Source of the DNA: Bradyrhizobium sp. STM 3843
Lineage (GTDB): Bacteria > Pseudomonadota > Alphaproteobacteria > Rhizobiales > Xanthobacteraceae
Direction of reading: 5' to 3'
DNA length: 33,897 nucleotides
Assembly: GCF_000239815.1 (NCBI RefSeq)
Contig: NZ_CAFK01000177.1
Coordinates: 1 to 33,897 of the forward strand
The translations under genes and the position numbers were made by a program. Each line of letters starts with the position of its first letter. Position 1 is the first letter of the stretch. Positions 14,628-22,915 of this stretch are shown piece after piece. The notes below the pieces were generated by a model, which was not told where the DNA came from, did not search any database, and saw only the letters and a list, made by a program, of their open reading frames with translations.

Positions 14628-15656
14628 CTATTTTGAGCTTGCGCCCGTGGTGCCCTTCGCCTTGTCGACGAAGGTGTTGGTGTAGGTCTTGCTGACGTCG
14701 ACATTGGCCTTGGCGACATCAGGCGAGCCCGTGCTGAACACGGCGAGCACGGCCTCGGCCCCCTTCGGGTCCATCTTGCCGGTTTCCGAATACATCGGAA
14801 TCGTATTCTTCAGCGCGGCAAGATAGAGCGCCTTGTCCTTGCCGACCATCTCGTCGGGCATCTTCGCCATGATCTCTTCCGGCGTGTGCGCATGAATCCA
14901 GACAAGCGTGGAGAGGATCGCATTGGTCAGCGCCTGCGTTTCACTCGGATGCCCGGCGACCCAGGCTGCGGTCGAATACAGCGCGCCACCCGGATACTCA
15001 CCGCCGAACACCTCCAGCGTATCATGCTGGGTGCGGGTGTCGCTCAGGATCTTCAGGTCCGGATGGCTGCCCTGCAGCACCGTGACCGAGGGATCGAGCA
15101 TCACGGCGGCATCGATCTGACCCTGCTCCATCGCCGCCACCGCAGTCGCGCCGAGACCAACGCCGATCACCGCGGTGCCGGAGGGATCGAGTCCGTTCTT
15201 CTTCAACAAATATTTCAGGAAGAAATCGGTCGAGGAGCCCGGCGCGCTGACGCCGACCTTCTTGCCGGCGAGATCCTTGATCGAGCTGATCTCCTTGTTA
15301 TGCGACGGCGCGACCACCAGCACCAGGCCGGGATAGCGGTCATAGACCACGAAGGATTGCAGCTCCTGCTTCTTGGCGGCGAGATTGACGCAATGATCGA
15401 AATAGCCGGAGACGACATCGGCGCTGCCGCCGAGCACGGCTTTGAGCGCATCCGAGCCGCCTTTGAGATCGACGAGATCGACGTCGAGCCCCGCTTTCTC
15501 ATATTCGCCGAGCTGCTTGGCCAGCACGGTCGGCAGATAGCACAGGCAGGCCCCGCCACCGACCGCGACCGTCACCTTGCTCGCGGCCGACGCGAGGCTT
15601 GTGGTCAGGGTGAGAGCGAGCAGCGTTCCCGCGAGCTTAGCGAAAATTGTTTTCAT
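14628..15656 (-). CDS. ABC transporter periplasmic binding protein (NMT1/SsuA/TauA-like)
   Basis: 342 residues with a Sec signal peptide (1-24, ending SLASA). The mature protein has the type 2 binding fold of the nitrate/sulfonate/taurine/thiamine-precursor group: LPTVLAKQLGEYEKAGLDVDLVDLKGGSDALKAVLGGSADVVSGYF, then SSIKDLAGKKVGVSAPGSSTDFFLKYLL and AAMEQGQIDAAVMLDPS (described in parts). Early cysteines (GACLCYLP) are unusual near the ligand site. GGAGGAAACA precedes the ATG at 6 bases spacing. The permease and ATPase are encoded upstream on the same strand, separated by repeat elements, so this is the ligand-binding part of one importer. The substrate could be a sulfonate, nitrate-like anion, pyrimidine or aromatic acid; sequence alone does not decide. 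Confidence 0.9.
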   Translation of the reverse strand: MKTIFAKLAGTLLALTLTTSLASAASKVTVAVGGGACLCYLPTVLAKQLGEYEKAGLDVDLVDLKGGSDALKAVLGGSADVVSGYFDHCVNLAAKKQELQSFVVYDRYPGLVLVVAPSHNKEISSIKDLAGKKVGVSAPGSSTDFFLKYLLKKNGLDPSGTAVIGVGLGATAVAAMEQGQIDAAVMLDPSVTVLQGSHPDLKILSDTRTQHDTLEVFGGEYPGGALYSTAAWVAGHPSETQALTNAILSTLVWIHAHTPEEIMAKMPDEMVGKDKALYLAALKNTIPMYSETGKMDPKGAEAVLAVFSTGSPDVAKANVDVSKTYTNTFVDKAKGTTGASSK

Positions 15657-15731
15657 TGTTTCCTCCGTTCAGATTGTCTTCAGCCTAGAGCGGCGGGCCT
15701 GGATTGAGAAGACCGCCACGACAAACACAGC

Positions 15732-15853
15732 TGTCGTCCCCGCGAACGCGGGGACCCATAACCACCGGCCAGCGTGTCTTGCACATGATCGTCGACCAGC
15801 ATCGCCCCACGATAAGTTCCGCGGTATGGGTCCCGTCGTGCGCCGGGACGACA
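15732..15853. repeat. Inverted-repeat element between permease and binding-protein genes
   Basis: The left part (15732-15760) holds a short hairpin of TCGTCCC/GGGAC type followed by CCATA; the right part (15825-15853) is its complement, TATGGGTCCC through GGGACGACA. The outer arms pair with only a few mismatches. This GTCGTCCC...GGGACCCAT unit differs from the CCCTCC-type elements and is another dispersed Bradyrhizobium-like repeat. It lies inside the ABC operon. Confidence 0.7.
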
Positions 15854-15883
15854 CCGGTTTTTGTCGCTCACATCTCACGTCGA

Positions 15884-16669
15884 TCATCGTGCATCCACGG
15901 CATCCGGCCGCCACACCAGAAGCCGCCGCTCGACCAGCGTGACGCCGATATCGATCAGCACCACGAAGATCGACAGCACGAACATGCCGGCGAACACGCC
16001 GGCGACATCAAACACGCCTTCGGCCTGCTGGATCAGATAACCCAGGCCCGCGGCTGAACCAAGATATTCGCCGACCACCGCCCCGACCACGGCGAACCCG
16101 ACGGACGTATGCAGCGAGGAGAACATCCAGGACAGCGCCGAGGGCCAGTAGACGTGGCGCATCAACTGCCGCTCGCCCATGCCGAGCATGCGTGCGTTGT
16201 CGCGCACCACGGTCGAGACTTCCTTGACGCCCTGATAGACGTTGAAGAACACGATGAAGAAGACCAGCGTGACGCCGAGCGCGACCTTGGACCAGATGCC
16301 GAGCCCAAGCCATAACGTGAAGATCGGCGCCAGCACCACGCGCGGCAGTGCATTGGCCATCTTCACGTAGGGGTCGAACACGGCCGCGACCAGCGGCTTG
16401 CGCGCGAACCAGAAGCCGACCAGCACGCCGCCGAGCGAGCCGATCACGAAGGCCAGGATCGACTCCCACAGCGTGATCGCAAGATGCTTCCAGATCACGC
16501 CGGTCGCGAACCAGTTGATGACCTGGGAGAACACATCCACCGGATTGGAGAAGAAGAACGGCGGCAGCAGAATGCGGCCGAACACCGGCACCGTGGCGAA
16601 CACCTGCCACAGCGCGATGATGGCGACGGCGACCAGCATTTGCAACGCGAACAGGCCGACGCGGGACAT
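15884..16669 (-). CDS. ABC transporter inner-membrane permease (SsuC/TauC-like)
   Basis: 261 residues with about six membrane helices. The binding-protein-dependent transport signature (EAA loop) is seen in VVRDNARMLGMGERQLMRHVYWPSALSWMFSSL, which contacts the ATPase. The N-terminus MSRVGLFALQMLVAVAIIALW is the first helix. The ATG at 16669 has GGAG 7 bases upstream; an adjacent GTG at 16672 is less well placed. It lies between the ATPase gene (upstream, 240 bases away) and the binding protein (downstream, 227 bases away), with an inverted-repeat element in each gap, so the three genes form one importer whose expression may be tuned by those elements. Confidence 0.9.
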   Translation of the reverse strand: MSRVGLFALQMLVAVAIIALWQVFATVPVFGRILLPPFFFSNPVDVFSQVINWFATGVIWKHLAITLWESILAFVIGSLGGVLVGFWFARKPLVAAVFDPYVKMANALPRVVLAPIFTLWLGLGIWSKVALGVTLVFFIVFFNVYQGVKEVSTVVRDNARMLGMGERQLMRHVYWPSALSWMFSSLHTSVGFAVVGAVVGEYLGSAAGLGYLIQQAEGVFDVAGVFAGMFVLSIFVVLIDIGVTLVERRLLVWRPDAVDAR

Positions 16670-16724
16670 CACACCGCTCCGCCGTACATGCGAGGTGCGA
16701 AGCTGTGGCCACGTGCGCGGCTCT

Positions 16725-16853
16725 GCTCCCCTCCCCCTTGCGGGGGCGAGACGAGCAATGCTCGCTCTGAGGGGTTGGGGGTGGCGGTGCCACAGCCAAC
16801 AGTCTTTGCGGGGTACCCCCCACCCCGACCCTCCCCCGCAAGGGGGAGGGAGC
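16725..16853. repeat. Inverted-repeat element between ATPase and permease genes
   Basis: An arm at 16725-16749 (GCTCCCCTCCCCCTTGCGGG onward) is complementary to 16831-16853 (ending GGGGGAGGGAGC) with one or two mismatches. The interior is about 80 bases with GGGGTTGGGGGTGG and TACCCCCCACCCC, which also pair. It is a long stable hairpin of the same style as 12674-12831. Confidence 0.75.
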
Positions 16854-16909
16854 GCACCGTCCTCGTCGAAAGAACAGTGCTTTAGAACTTGAACTCATCG
16901 CAGACATCG

Positions 16910-17722
16910 TCATGCCGCCCCCGCCTGCGCGTAGCCCTTGGCCACCTCGGCCTTCAGCATGTGCCAGATCTCGCGATGCAGCTCGTGGAACTCGTGGCGG
17001 AGCCGGACTTCGAAAATGTCGCGCGGGCGCGGCAGCTCGACCCGCCAGTCACCAATGATGCGCGCGGCCGGTCCGGCCGACATGATGACGACACGGTCGG
17101 CGAGCGCGATCGCCTCCTCGAGATCATGGGTAACGAACAGCACGGCCTTGCGATCGTCGCTCCAGAGATCGAGCAGCAGATTGCCCATGATCTGCCGGGT
17201 TTGCGCATCGAGCGGGCCAAACGGTTCGTCCATCAGGATGATCTTGGGATTGCGGATCAGGACCTGGGCAAGGCCGACGCGCTTGCGCTGGCCGCCGGAG
17301 AGCATATGCGGATAGCGGTTGCCGAAGCTGGCGAGGCCGACCGAGGCCAGCCAGGCTTGCGCGCGCTCACGCGCCTCGGCTCGCGGCGTGCCCGCGATGT
17401 CGAGCCCGATCGCGACGTTCTCCAGTGCTGTCTTCCAGGGAAACAGCGCGTCGGCCTGGAACAGATAGCCGGCCTCGCGATTGAGGCCGGCGAGCGGCCG
17501 GTCGAAGATCCGCACCGCACCACCCGCGGGTTTCAACAGCCCGGCAGCGAGGTTGAGCAGCGTGGATTTGCCGCAGCCGGTCGGCCCGACGATGGCCACG
17601 AACTCGCCGTCCGCCACGCTGAGCCGGGCCTTCTCCACCGCGGTATAGACCCGCCCGCCGGCGAGACGGAACGCCACGGTCGCCTCCTCCAGCGCGACGG
17701 CCGCGGATCTTGCCTGCGTCAC
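16910..17722 (-). CDS. ABC transporter ATP-binding protein (SsuB/TauB-like)
   Basis: 270 residues. Walker A is GPTGCGKST at 46-54, the Q loop is YLFQADALFPW, the signature LSGGQRKRV, Walker B IILMDEPFG and the switch His in FVTHDLEEA. It powers import by the permease and binding protein encoded downstream. The start is GTG at 17722, because GGAGGA lies 7 bases upstream; a TTG at 17737 overlaps that Shine-Dalgarno sequence and is unlikely. Lys in place of the usual Gln/Arg after LSGGQR (LSGGQRKRV) is a small variation. The gene is divergent from the second ABC system at 17982, with an inverted-repeat element filling most of the shared region. Confidence 0.92.
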   Translation of the reverse strand: MTQARSAAVALEEATVAFRLAGGRVYTAVEKARLSVADGEFVAIVGPTGCGKSTLLNLAAGLLKPAGGAVRIFDRPLAGLNREAGYLFQADALFPWKTALENVAIGLDIAGTPRAEARERAQAWLASVGLASFGNRYPHMLSGGQRKRVGLAQVLIRNPKIILMDEPFGPLDAQTRQIMGNLLLDLWSDDRKAVLFVTHDLEEAIALADRVVIMSAGPAARIIGDWRVELPRPRDIFEVRLRHEFHELHREIWHMLKAEVAKGYAQAGAA

Positions 17723-17820
17723 TTTTCGTTCCTCCAATTGCGGACGATGGCTTAGCGTCTTGAGCGGCGAAGTTCAACGCGGCCCCGCGACGTGCTACGT
17801 GAGAGGGAGCGGCGACGTCT

Positions 17821-17959
17821 TACCCTCCCCTGGAGGGGGAGGATCGGCTCACATTGAGCGAAGCGAAATGTGAGACGGGGCGAGGTGATCTATCGAAAGA
17901 AGCCACCCCACCCCGACGCTCATGTCATTCGCGTCGACCCTCCCCCTCCAGGGGAGGGT
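17821..17959. repeat. Inverted-repeat element in the divergent ABC promoter region
   Basis: The arm at 17821-17842 (TACCCTCCCCTGGAGGGG onward) matches the complement of 17939-17959 (CCTCCCCCTCCAGGGGAGGG and T). Each arm is also a small hairpin by itself. Between them CTCACATT (17849-17856) pairs with AATGTGAG (17867-17874), giving a cruciform-like structure. It ends only 22 bases before the ATPase ATG at 17982 and so must be transcribed into, or overlap, that gene's leader. Confidence 0.75.
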
Positions 17960-17981
17960 GTGAAAACCAGTCGAACCGTCG

Positions 17982-18776
17982 ATGCCAGACACGCCGCTGA
18001 TCACCTACGCTCATGTCTGCAAGAGCTTCGCCAACAACGGCGCGCGCGTACGCGCGGTCGACGACGTGTCGCTTGCGGTTGCGGAGGGCGAATTTCTTGC
18101 CATCGTCGGCACCTCCGGCTCCGGCAAGACCACCCTGCTCCGGCTGACGAACCGGCTGACCGAGGCCGACTCCGGCGCGATCACGATCGCAGGCGAGGAT
18201 GTGAGCAAAGTTGATCCGGTGACCCTGCGCCGCCGCATCGGCATCGTGTTCCAGAGCGGCGGCCTGTTTCCACATCTGAGCGTGGCCGCCAATATCGGCA
18301 TCACGCCCGCTTTGCTCGGCACGCCGGCCGATGAGATCACAACCCGTGTCGATGAGCTGCTCGACCTGGTTCGCCTGGATCGTTCCGCCTATCGCGACCG
18401 TCTGCCGCATGAGCTCTCCGGCGGCCAGCGGCAGCGCATCAGCGTTGCGCGCGCGCTCGCCGCGAGCCCGCGCATCGTCCTGATGGACGAGCCGTTCGGC
18501 GCGCTCGATCCGCTGACGCGCGATGCGCTCGGCGATGATTTCCGCGCCCTGCACGACCGGCTGAAGCTGACAACGATCATGATCACCCATGACATGACGG
18601 AAGCCATTCTCCTGGCCGACCGCATCGCGGTGATGCGCGCCGGCCGGCTGCTCGCAACCGGCACACCGGCTGAACTCGCGGCCAGCCAGGAGCCTTACGT
18701 GACCGAGCTGCTGCAGACGCCACGGCGACAGGCCGAGCGGCTAAGGGCGCAGCTTGCGGAGCGCGGCACCGCATGA
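17982..18776 (+). CDS. ABC transporter ATP-binding protein (OpuC/OsmV/EgtV-like)
   Basis: 264 residues. Walker A is GTSGSGKTT at 43-51, the Q loop is IVFQSGGLFPHLSV, the signature is LSGGQRQRI, Walker B is IVLMDEPFGALDP and the switch is MITHDMTEA. The LFPHLSVAANI and RDALGDDFRALH segments place it with the quaternary-amine (glycine betaine, choline) importers. It lacks the C-terminal CBS domains that sense ionic strength in OpuA/OpuC ATPases, so osmotic gating by that route is not expected. It overlaps the next gene by ATGA and therefore works with that fused permease/binding protein. The Shine-Dalgarno sequence is weak and the leader is occupied by the repeat element. Confidence 0.92.
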   Translation: MPDTPLITYAHVCKSFANNGARVRAVDDVSLAVAEGEFLAIVGTSGSGKTTLLRLTNRLTEADSGAITIAGEDVSKVDPVTLRRRIGIVFQSGGLFPHLSVAANIGITPALLGTPADEITTRVDELLDLVRLDRSAYRDRLPHELSGGQRQRISVARALAASPRIVLMDEPFGALDPLTRDALGDDFRALHDRLKLTTIMITHDMTEAILLADRIAVMRAGRLLATGTPAELAASQEPYVTELLQTPRRQAERLRAQLAERGTA

Positions 18777-20335
18777 GCCTGCTTTCCGATCCGCGCTTCA
18801 TCGAGGCGTCGTCGCATCTTGCGGATTATCTCGGCAGCCATTTGCGGGTCAGCATCGCGGCGCTGGCACTGGGGCTCGTCGTCAGCTTTCCGCTGGCGCT
18901 GATCGCGCGCAACCGGCCGGTGCTGCGCGGCGTCCTGCTCGGCGCGGCCAGCATCGTGCAGACCGTGCCGGGGCTGGCGCTGCTCGCGCTGTTCTACCCG
19001 CTGCTGCTTGCGCTCGGCGCGCTGGCGATGCGCTGGCTCGGCGTCGGCTTCTCCGCCTTCGGCTTCCTGCCGGCGGTGCTGGCACTTGCGCTCTATTCGA
19101 TGCTGCCGGTGCTGCGCAACACCATCACCGGGCTGAACGGCATCGAACCGGAGCTGCTGGAGGCGGCGAAAGGCGTCGGCATGACCGCGCGGCAGTCGCT
19201 CACGACGGTCGAACTGCCGCTGGCGCTGCCGGTGATCATGGCCGGAATCCGCACCGCCGCCGTCTGGGTGATCGGGACGGCGACGCTGTCGACGCCGATC
19301 GGGCAGACGAGTCTCGGCAACTACATCTTCGCCGGGCTGCAGACGCAGAACTGGGTGCTGGTCGTGTTCGGCTGTGTCGCGGCCGCCGTGCTCGCGCTCG
19401 CGGTCGACCAGCTGCTGGCGTTGATCGAGACCGGCCTGCGGAATGGCCACCGCCTCCGCGCCGGTCTCGGCGCGGCCGGCATTGCGGCGATGGTCGCCGC
19501 CAGCCTCGTGCCGGCGCTCGCCGGATCGGGCGCGCGCTACGTGGTCGGCGCCAAGACCTTCACCGAGCAATATGTGCTGGCGGCGTTGCTCAGCGAGCGC
19601 CTGCAGGCGGCCGGGCTGCCGGCGACGACGCGCGCCGGGCTCGGCTCCAGCGTGATCTATGAAGCCTTGCGAAATGGCGATGTCGACGTCTATGTCGATT
19701 ATTCCGGCACGCTGTGGGCCAACCAGTTTCATCGCAGCGAACAGCTGCCACGCGACGCGCTGCTGGATGCGTTGAAGACGGAGCTTGCGCAAGAGCACGT
19801 CACCCTGCTCGGCGAGCTCGGCTTCGAGAACGCCTATGCGCTGGTGATGCCGCGGACCCGCGCCGAGGCGCTTCATATCCACACGATCGCCGATCTCGCC
19901 AGCCATGCCGGCGCCATGACCATCGCCGGCGACTATGAGTTCTTCTCGCGGCCGGAATGGGCGGCATTGCGTGAGGCCTATGGCCTGTCGTTTCGGGCGC
20001 AGCGCCAGATGCAGCCGGACTTCATGTATGCGGCGGTCGCCGCCGGCGAGGTCGACGTGATTGCGGGCTACACCAGCGACGGGCTGATCAAGAAATACGA
20101 TCTCGTCGTGCTCGACGACACCAAGCACGCGATCCCGCCCTATGACGCGATCCTGCTGCTGTCGCCCAAGCGCGCGGGCGATCAGGCGCTGCAGAAGGCG
20201 CTGACACCCCTGCTCGGCAAGATCGATATCACAGCGATGCGCGAAGCTAACCTGCGTGCCTCCGGCAGCGATGCGGATGCGTCGCCGGAGGCCGTGGCGC
20301 GGTGGCTGTGGGAGACGGTGACCGCGAAGAAATAG
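18773..20335 (+). CDS. Fused permease and substrate-binding protein (OpuCB-OpuCC / EgtU architecture)
   Basis: 520 residues in one frame. Residues 1-225 are a permease with about six helices and the loop ELLEAAKGVGMTARQSL. A further helix (about 230-250) tethers a periplasmic type 2 binding domain (254-520) that starts VVGAKTFTEQYVLAALLSERL and contains GLGSSVIYEALRNGDVDVYV, DYSGTLW and IAGYTSDGLIKKYDLVVL. The same order (ATPase, then fused permease-binding protein) is found in EgtUV-type ergothioneine importers and in some glycine betaine/choline systems. The ligand is therefore a quaternary amine or betaine-like compound, unresolved here. No stand-alone binding protein is needed. The gene ends 7 bases from the convergent gene at 20343. 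Confidence 0.92.
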   Translation: MSLLSDPRFIEASSHLADYLGSHLRVSIAALALGLVVSFPLALIARNRPVLRGVLLGAASIVQTVPGLALLALFYPLLLALGALAMRWLGVGFSAFGFLPAVLALALYSMLPVLRNTITGLNGIEPELLEAAKGVGMTARQSLTTVELPLALPVIMAGIRTAAVWVIGTATLSTPIGQTSLGNYIFAGLQTQNWVLVVFGCVAAAVLALAVDQLLALIETGLRNGHRLRAGLGAAGIAAMVAASLVPALAGSGARYVVGAKTFTEQYVLAALLSERLQAAGLPATTRAGLGSSVIYEALRNGDVDVYVDYSGTLWANQFHRSEQLPRDALLDALKTELAQEHVTLLGELGFENAYALVMPRTRAEALHIHTIADLASHAGAMTIAGDYEFFSRPEWAALREAYGLSFRAQRQMQPDFMYAAVAAGEVDVIAGYTSDGLIKKYDLVVLDDTKHAIPPYDAILLLSPKRAGDQALQKALTPLLGKIDITAMREANLRASGSDADASPEAVARWLWETVTAKK

Positions 20336-20342
20336 CGCGCAG

Positions 20343-21299
20343 TCATCTCGTCTCGTCACCACCGAGCAGCCGCTCACTCACCAGACGTGCCGCACCGCGC
20401 CCCCAGGAGTAGTTGGCGCCCATGCGAAGCCCGCTGTCGCCGGCAGCAATGACGGCCCCACTTCTGGTATCGCGGAGCTGGAATCTGATCGTGTATTCCG
20501 TGCGGCTGACCCGCCCAACCACGCCGGTCAGCGCCTGATCCGCACCAAGCTCGCGGGCGAACCGCAGGTCGCAATCATCACAGCCGGTCTGCGGCTTTGC
20601 CGCTACCGCCGTATCCACCTCGACCAGCCGGTAACGGCCGGACTGATCGAGGAGCTGACGCACCGCTTCGGTCGTATCAGCCAGTCCCTTGATATCGGTC
20701 TCCGTCGCGCCGACCGCCCCGGCTCCGGCGCTGCTGTCGTCCAGCGTGAACGGGAGCAGCGCAATCCGGACCGGCGCCGACGGAGCCGCCATGGCATCGC
20801 GAATCTGGCGCGATATGAAGATCTCGGCCCGCTGCCAGGCCTCGTCATCATCGCCGCGGAACGTGAACAGCTTCTCGGATATCACGCGGTTGGATGCGAC
20901 TTCGACGACGGCGGTCCGCGCCCACTGCACCAGCGTGCTCGTCTTCTGAACAGCACCGACCACGAGAAACCGCGCCCCTGCATCGGTTGTGACGCGGCGG
21001 AGTCCATCCATGGCTGTCCCATCTGCGAGACAGGACGGCGCACAGGATGGATCGACCAGGCGAAGACGCTGGTCTGTCGCCAGCTCGTGACGGAGCGCGG
21101 CCATGAAGGCCTGGAGCCGCCGCTGATGCGCAGCACTCTGGTCGGCCGGCTCGCCGGAGGTATCGACATAGCTGAAATCCGCGACCACCACGGCCGGGGC
21201 CGGGCCGGACGGCTGGGCCGGCCACGCGCGGCCGAAACCCACGGCGAACATCAGGCTCGCAATCGCGAAACGGCCAAGCAAACGTGAGCTGCGGGTCAT
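20343..21299 (-). CDS. Exported protein with two tandem DUF2380-like domains
   Basis: 318 residues with a signal peptide (1-28). The mature protein consists of two diverged copies of one domain. Copy 1 (about 35-170) runs VVVADFSYVDTSGE, RLRLVDPS, CAPSC (C86/C90), ARFLVVGAVQKTSTLV and ends in SRQIRDAM. Copy 2 (about 176-312) runs VRIALLPFTLDDSSAG, RYRLVEVD, CDDC (C240/C243), ADQALTGVVGRVSRTEY and ends in RLVSERLL. The order of strands, the paired cysteines after the (L)V(D/E) strand and the closing helix match. I assign DUF2380/DUF3280 from memory; the function is unknown. GGAG lies 6 bases before the ATG. The gene diverges from a two-component system, which suggests it is that system's target or periplasmic accessory. 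Confidence 0.85.
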   Translation of the reverse strand: MTRSSRLLGRFAIASLMFAVGFGRAWPAQPSGPAPAVVVADFSYVDTSGEPADQSAAHQRRLQAFMAALRHELATDQRLRLVDPSCAPSCLADGTAMDGLRRVTTDAGARFLVVGAVQKTSTLVQWARTAVVEVASNRVISEKLFTFRGDDDEAWQRAEIFISRQIRDAMAAPSAPVRIALLPFTLDDSSAGAGAVGATETDIKGLADTTEAVRQLLDQSGRYRLVEVDTAVAAKPQTGCDDCDLRFARELGADQALTGVVGRVSRTEYTIRFQLRDTRSGAVIAAGDSGLRMGANYSWGRGAARLVSERLLGGDETR

Positions 21300-21496
21300 G
21301 AGAGCTCCTTTTCCGAAAAGGTTGGACCCGAACGCTAAGATCGCGGTTTGCTGGCCGAAACGGCTGATATCCCGGCCGGCTACGGGAAAATTTCACGACG
21401 TCACCTCTCGTCCGGTGGCGATCCTTTTCGTCGCGCCGGTTCTGCCGTTAAATGCGCGGGCCGCTTTAACCTGATCCCACGCGTGAGGCCGAGACG

Positions 21497-22915
21497 ATGT
21501 GGACCCTCGCCAACAGCGATCTCAAATACCGCCTGACCTTGCGGATATCGGCCGTATCCGCCATCTGCTTTGCCGTCATTTCCGCGGTCGTCGTGTGGGA
21601 CATCGACCGCTCGACGCGCATCGAACTGAACGACATCGCCGACATTACCGCCAGGACGCTGCAGCTGCAGCTCAACAAGACGCGCTGGGTGAACAATCCG
21701 GGGGCGACCTTCCCCGACCTCGACAGCATTACCTCGCTGGTGATGCGGCCGGGCCTGTGCATCGCCTACCGCGCCGGCAGCGGACAAATGGTGCAACAGT
21801 TCTGTGGCGGAGCGCAGACGCAAAGCGAGCCGCCGCGCGCCTTTGCCGTCGTCCATCGCGCCATGTTCGATCACGGGCGCGAGGCGGCGCGGCCTGTGCT
21901 GTTTGGCGACAGACCACTGGGCGAAGCCGTGGCCTGGATCGATCCAGCCGTTCTGAGCGCCGATGCATGGCGCGAGCTGAGCCGCCTGCTGCCGGTGCTC
22001 GCAGGCGCGCTCGTGCTGCTCTGCGTGCTCAGCTACGCGGCGCTGGCGCGGGCGCTGCGGCCGACGCGGCTGATCCGTGCAGGGCTGGAGCGGATCGCCG
22101 CCAACGACCTCACCGCGCGGCTGCCGCCGTTCGATCTCGCCGAGCTGTCGGCGATCCGCGATGCCTTCAACCAACTGGCCGAAAACCTCGCGACATCCAT
22201 CGCGGAGCGCAACGAGCTGACGCGGCGGCTGATCGCGCTGCAGGACGACGAGCGTCGCCATCTCGCCCGCGAGCTTCATGACGAGTTCGGCCAGTCGCTT
22301 GCCGCCATTCGCGCGCTGGCGTCCGCGGCCGGCCAGAGCGCGGCGCAGACCAGTCCGGAGCTACTGTCCGAATGCGACAGCATCGCACGCACCGCTGGTG
22401 ACATGATGAGCACGCTGCGCGGCGCGCTGTTCAGGCTGCGTCCGCCCGACATCGACGAGCTTGGGCTGGGCGCAAGCCTCGAAGGCCTGGTCACGGGATG
22501 GAGCAGGCGCCAGTCCGGTCGGACGAGGTTTGAGATCAGGCTTGCAGGCGCTGTCGACAGCCTGCCGGAGACGATCGGCCTGAATCTGTATCGCATTGCG
22601 CAGGAAGCGTTGACCAATGCAGCACGGCACGCGGACGCCGCGCAGGTGCTGCTTCAGTTGACGGTGCATGACCGGCGCGATGCGCCCGCAGCGATCGAGC
22701 TCACCGTCGAGGATGACGGCCGCGCCGGCGATCAGGCGGTGAGGCCGGGAATGGGGCTGCTCGGCATGCGCGAACGGGTGGCCGGGCTGGGCGGACAATT
22801 GAACTTCGAATCGAGACAGGACGGCGGCTCGCGCCTGCATGTCGGCATTCCCTTCGCTACGAGCAGCAACCGGTCACTGTCCGACCAGCGCGTGCTTGAG
22901 GAGTGCGCGGCGTGA
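21497..22915 (+). CDS. Sensor histidine kinase, NarX/HisKA_3 type
   Basis: 472 residues. Membrane helix 1 is about 16-35, a periplasmic domain spans about 36-160 with C88 and C103, helix 2 is about 164-190 and a HAMP domain follows (RALRPTRLIRAGLERIAANDL). The dimerisation region has RRHLARELHDEFGQSL with phosphoacceptor H261. The C-terminal ATPase region has YRIAQEALTNAARHA, VEDDGRAGD and GMGLLGMRERVAGLGG. It should phosphorylate the LuxR-type regulator encoded next; the stop overlaps that gene's GTG start. The two periplasmic cysteines could form a disulfide or bind metal, which is inference. GAGG lies 8 bases before the ATG. Confidence 0.92.
   Translation: MWTLANSDLKYRLTLRISAVSAICFAVISAVVVWDIDRSTRIELNDIADITARTLQLQLNKTRWVNNPGATFPDLDSITSLVMRPGLCIAYRAGSGQMVQQFCGGAQTQSEPPRAFAVVHRAMFDHGREAARPVLFGDRPLGEAVAWIDPAVLSADAWRELSRLLPVLAGALVLLCVLSYAALARALRPTRLIRAGLERIAANDLTARLPPFDLAELSAIRDAFNQLAENLATSIAERNELTRRLIALQDDERRHLARELHDEFGQSLAAIRALASAAGQSAAQTSPELLSECDSIARTAGDMMSTLRGALFRLRPPDIDELGLGASLEGLVTGWSRRQSGRTRFEIRLAGAVDSLPETIGLNLYRIAQEALTNAARHADAAQVLLQLTVHDRRDAPAAIELTVEDDGRAGDQAVRPGMGLLGMRERVAGLGGQLNFESRQDGGSRLHVGIPFATSSNRSLSDQRVLEECAA

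Noticed and set aside
12792..14636. A 614-codon plus-strand open frame
   Set aside because: It lies antisense to PPK2 and the Nudix gene, which have clear catalytic motifs. The product is Arg/Glu/Leu-rich without domains, a common artefact of GC-rich third positions.
18695..20377. A 560-codon minus-strand open frame
   Set aside because: It is antisense to the well-supported fused permease-binding protein, and is His/Gln/Arg-rich with no domain or ribosome binding site.
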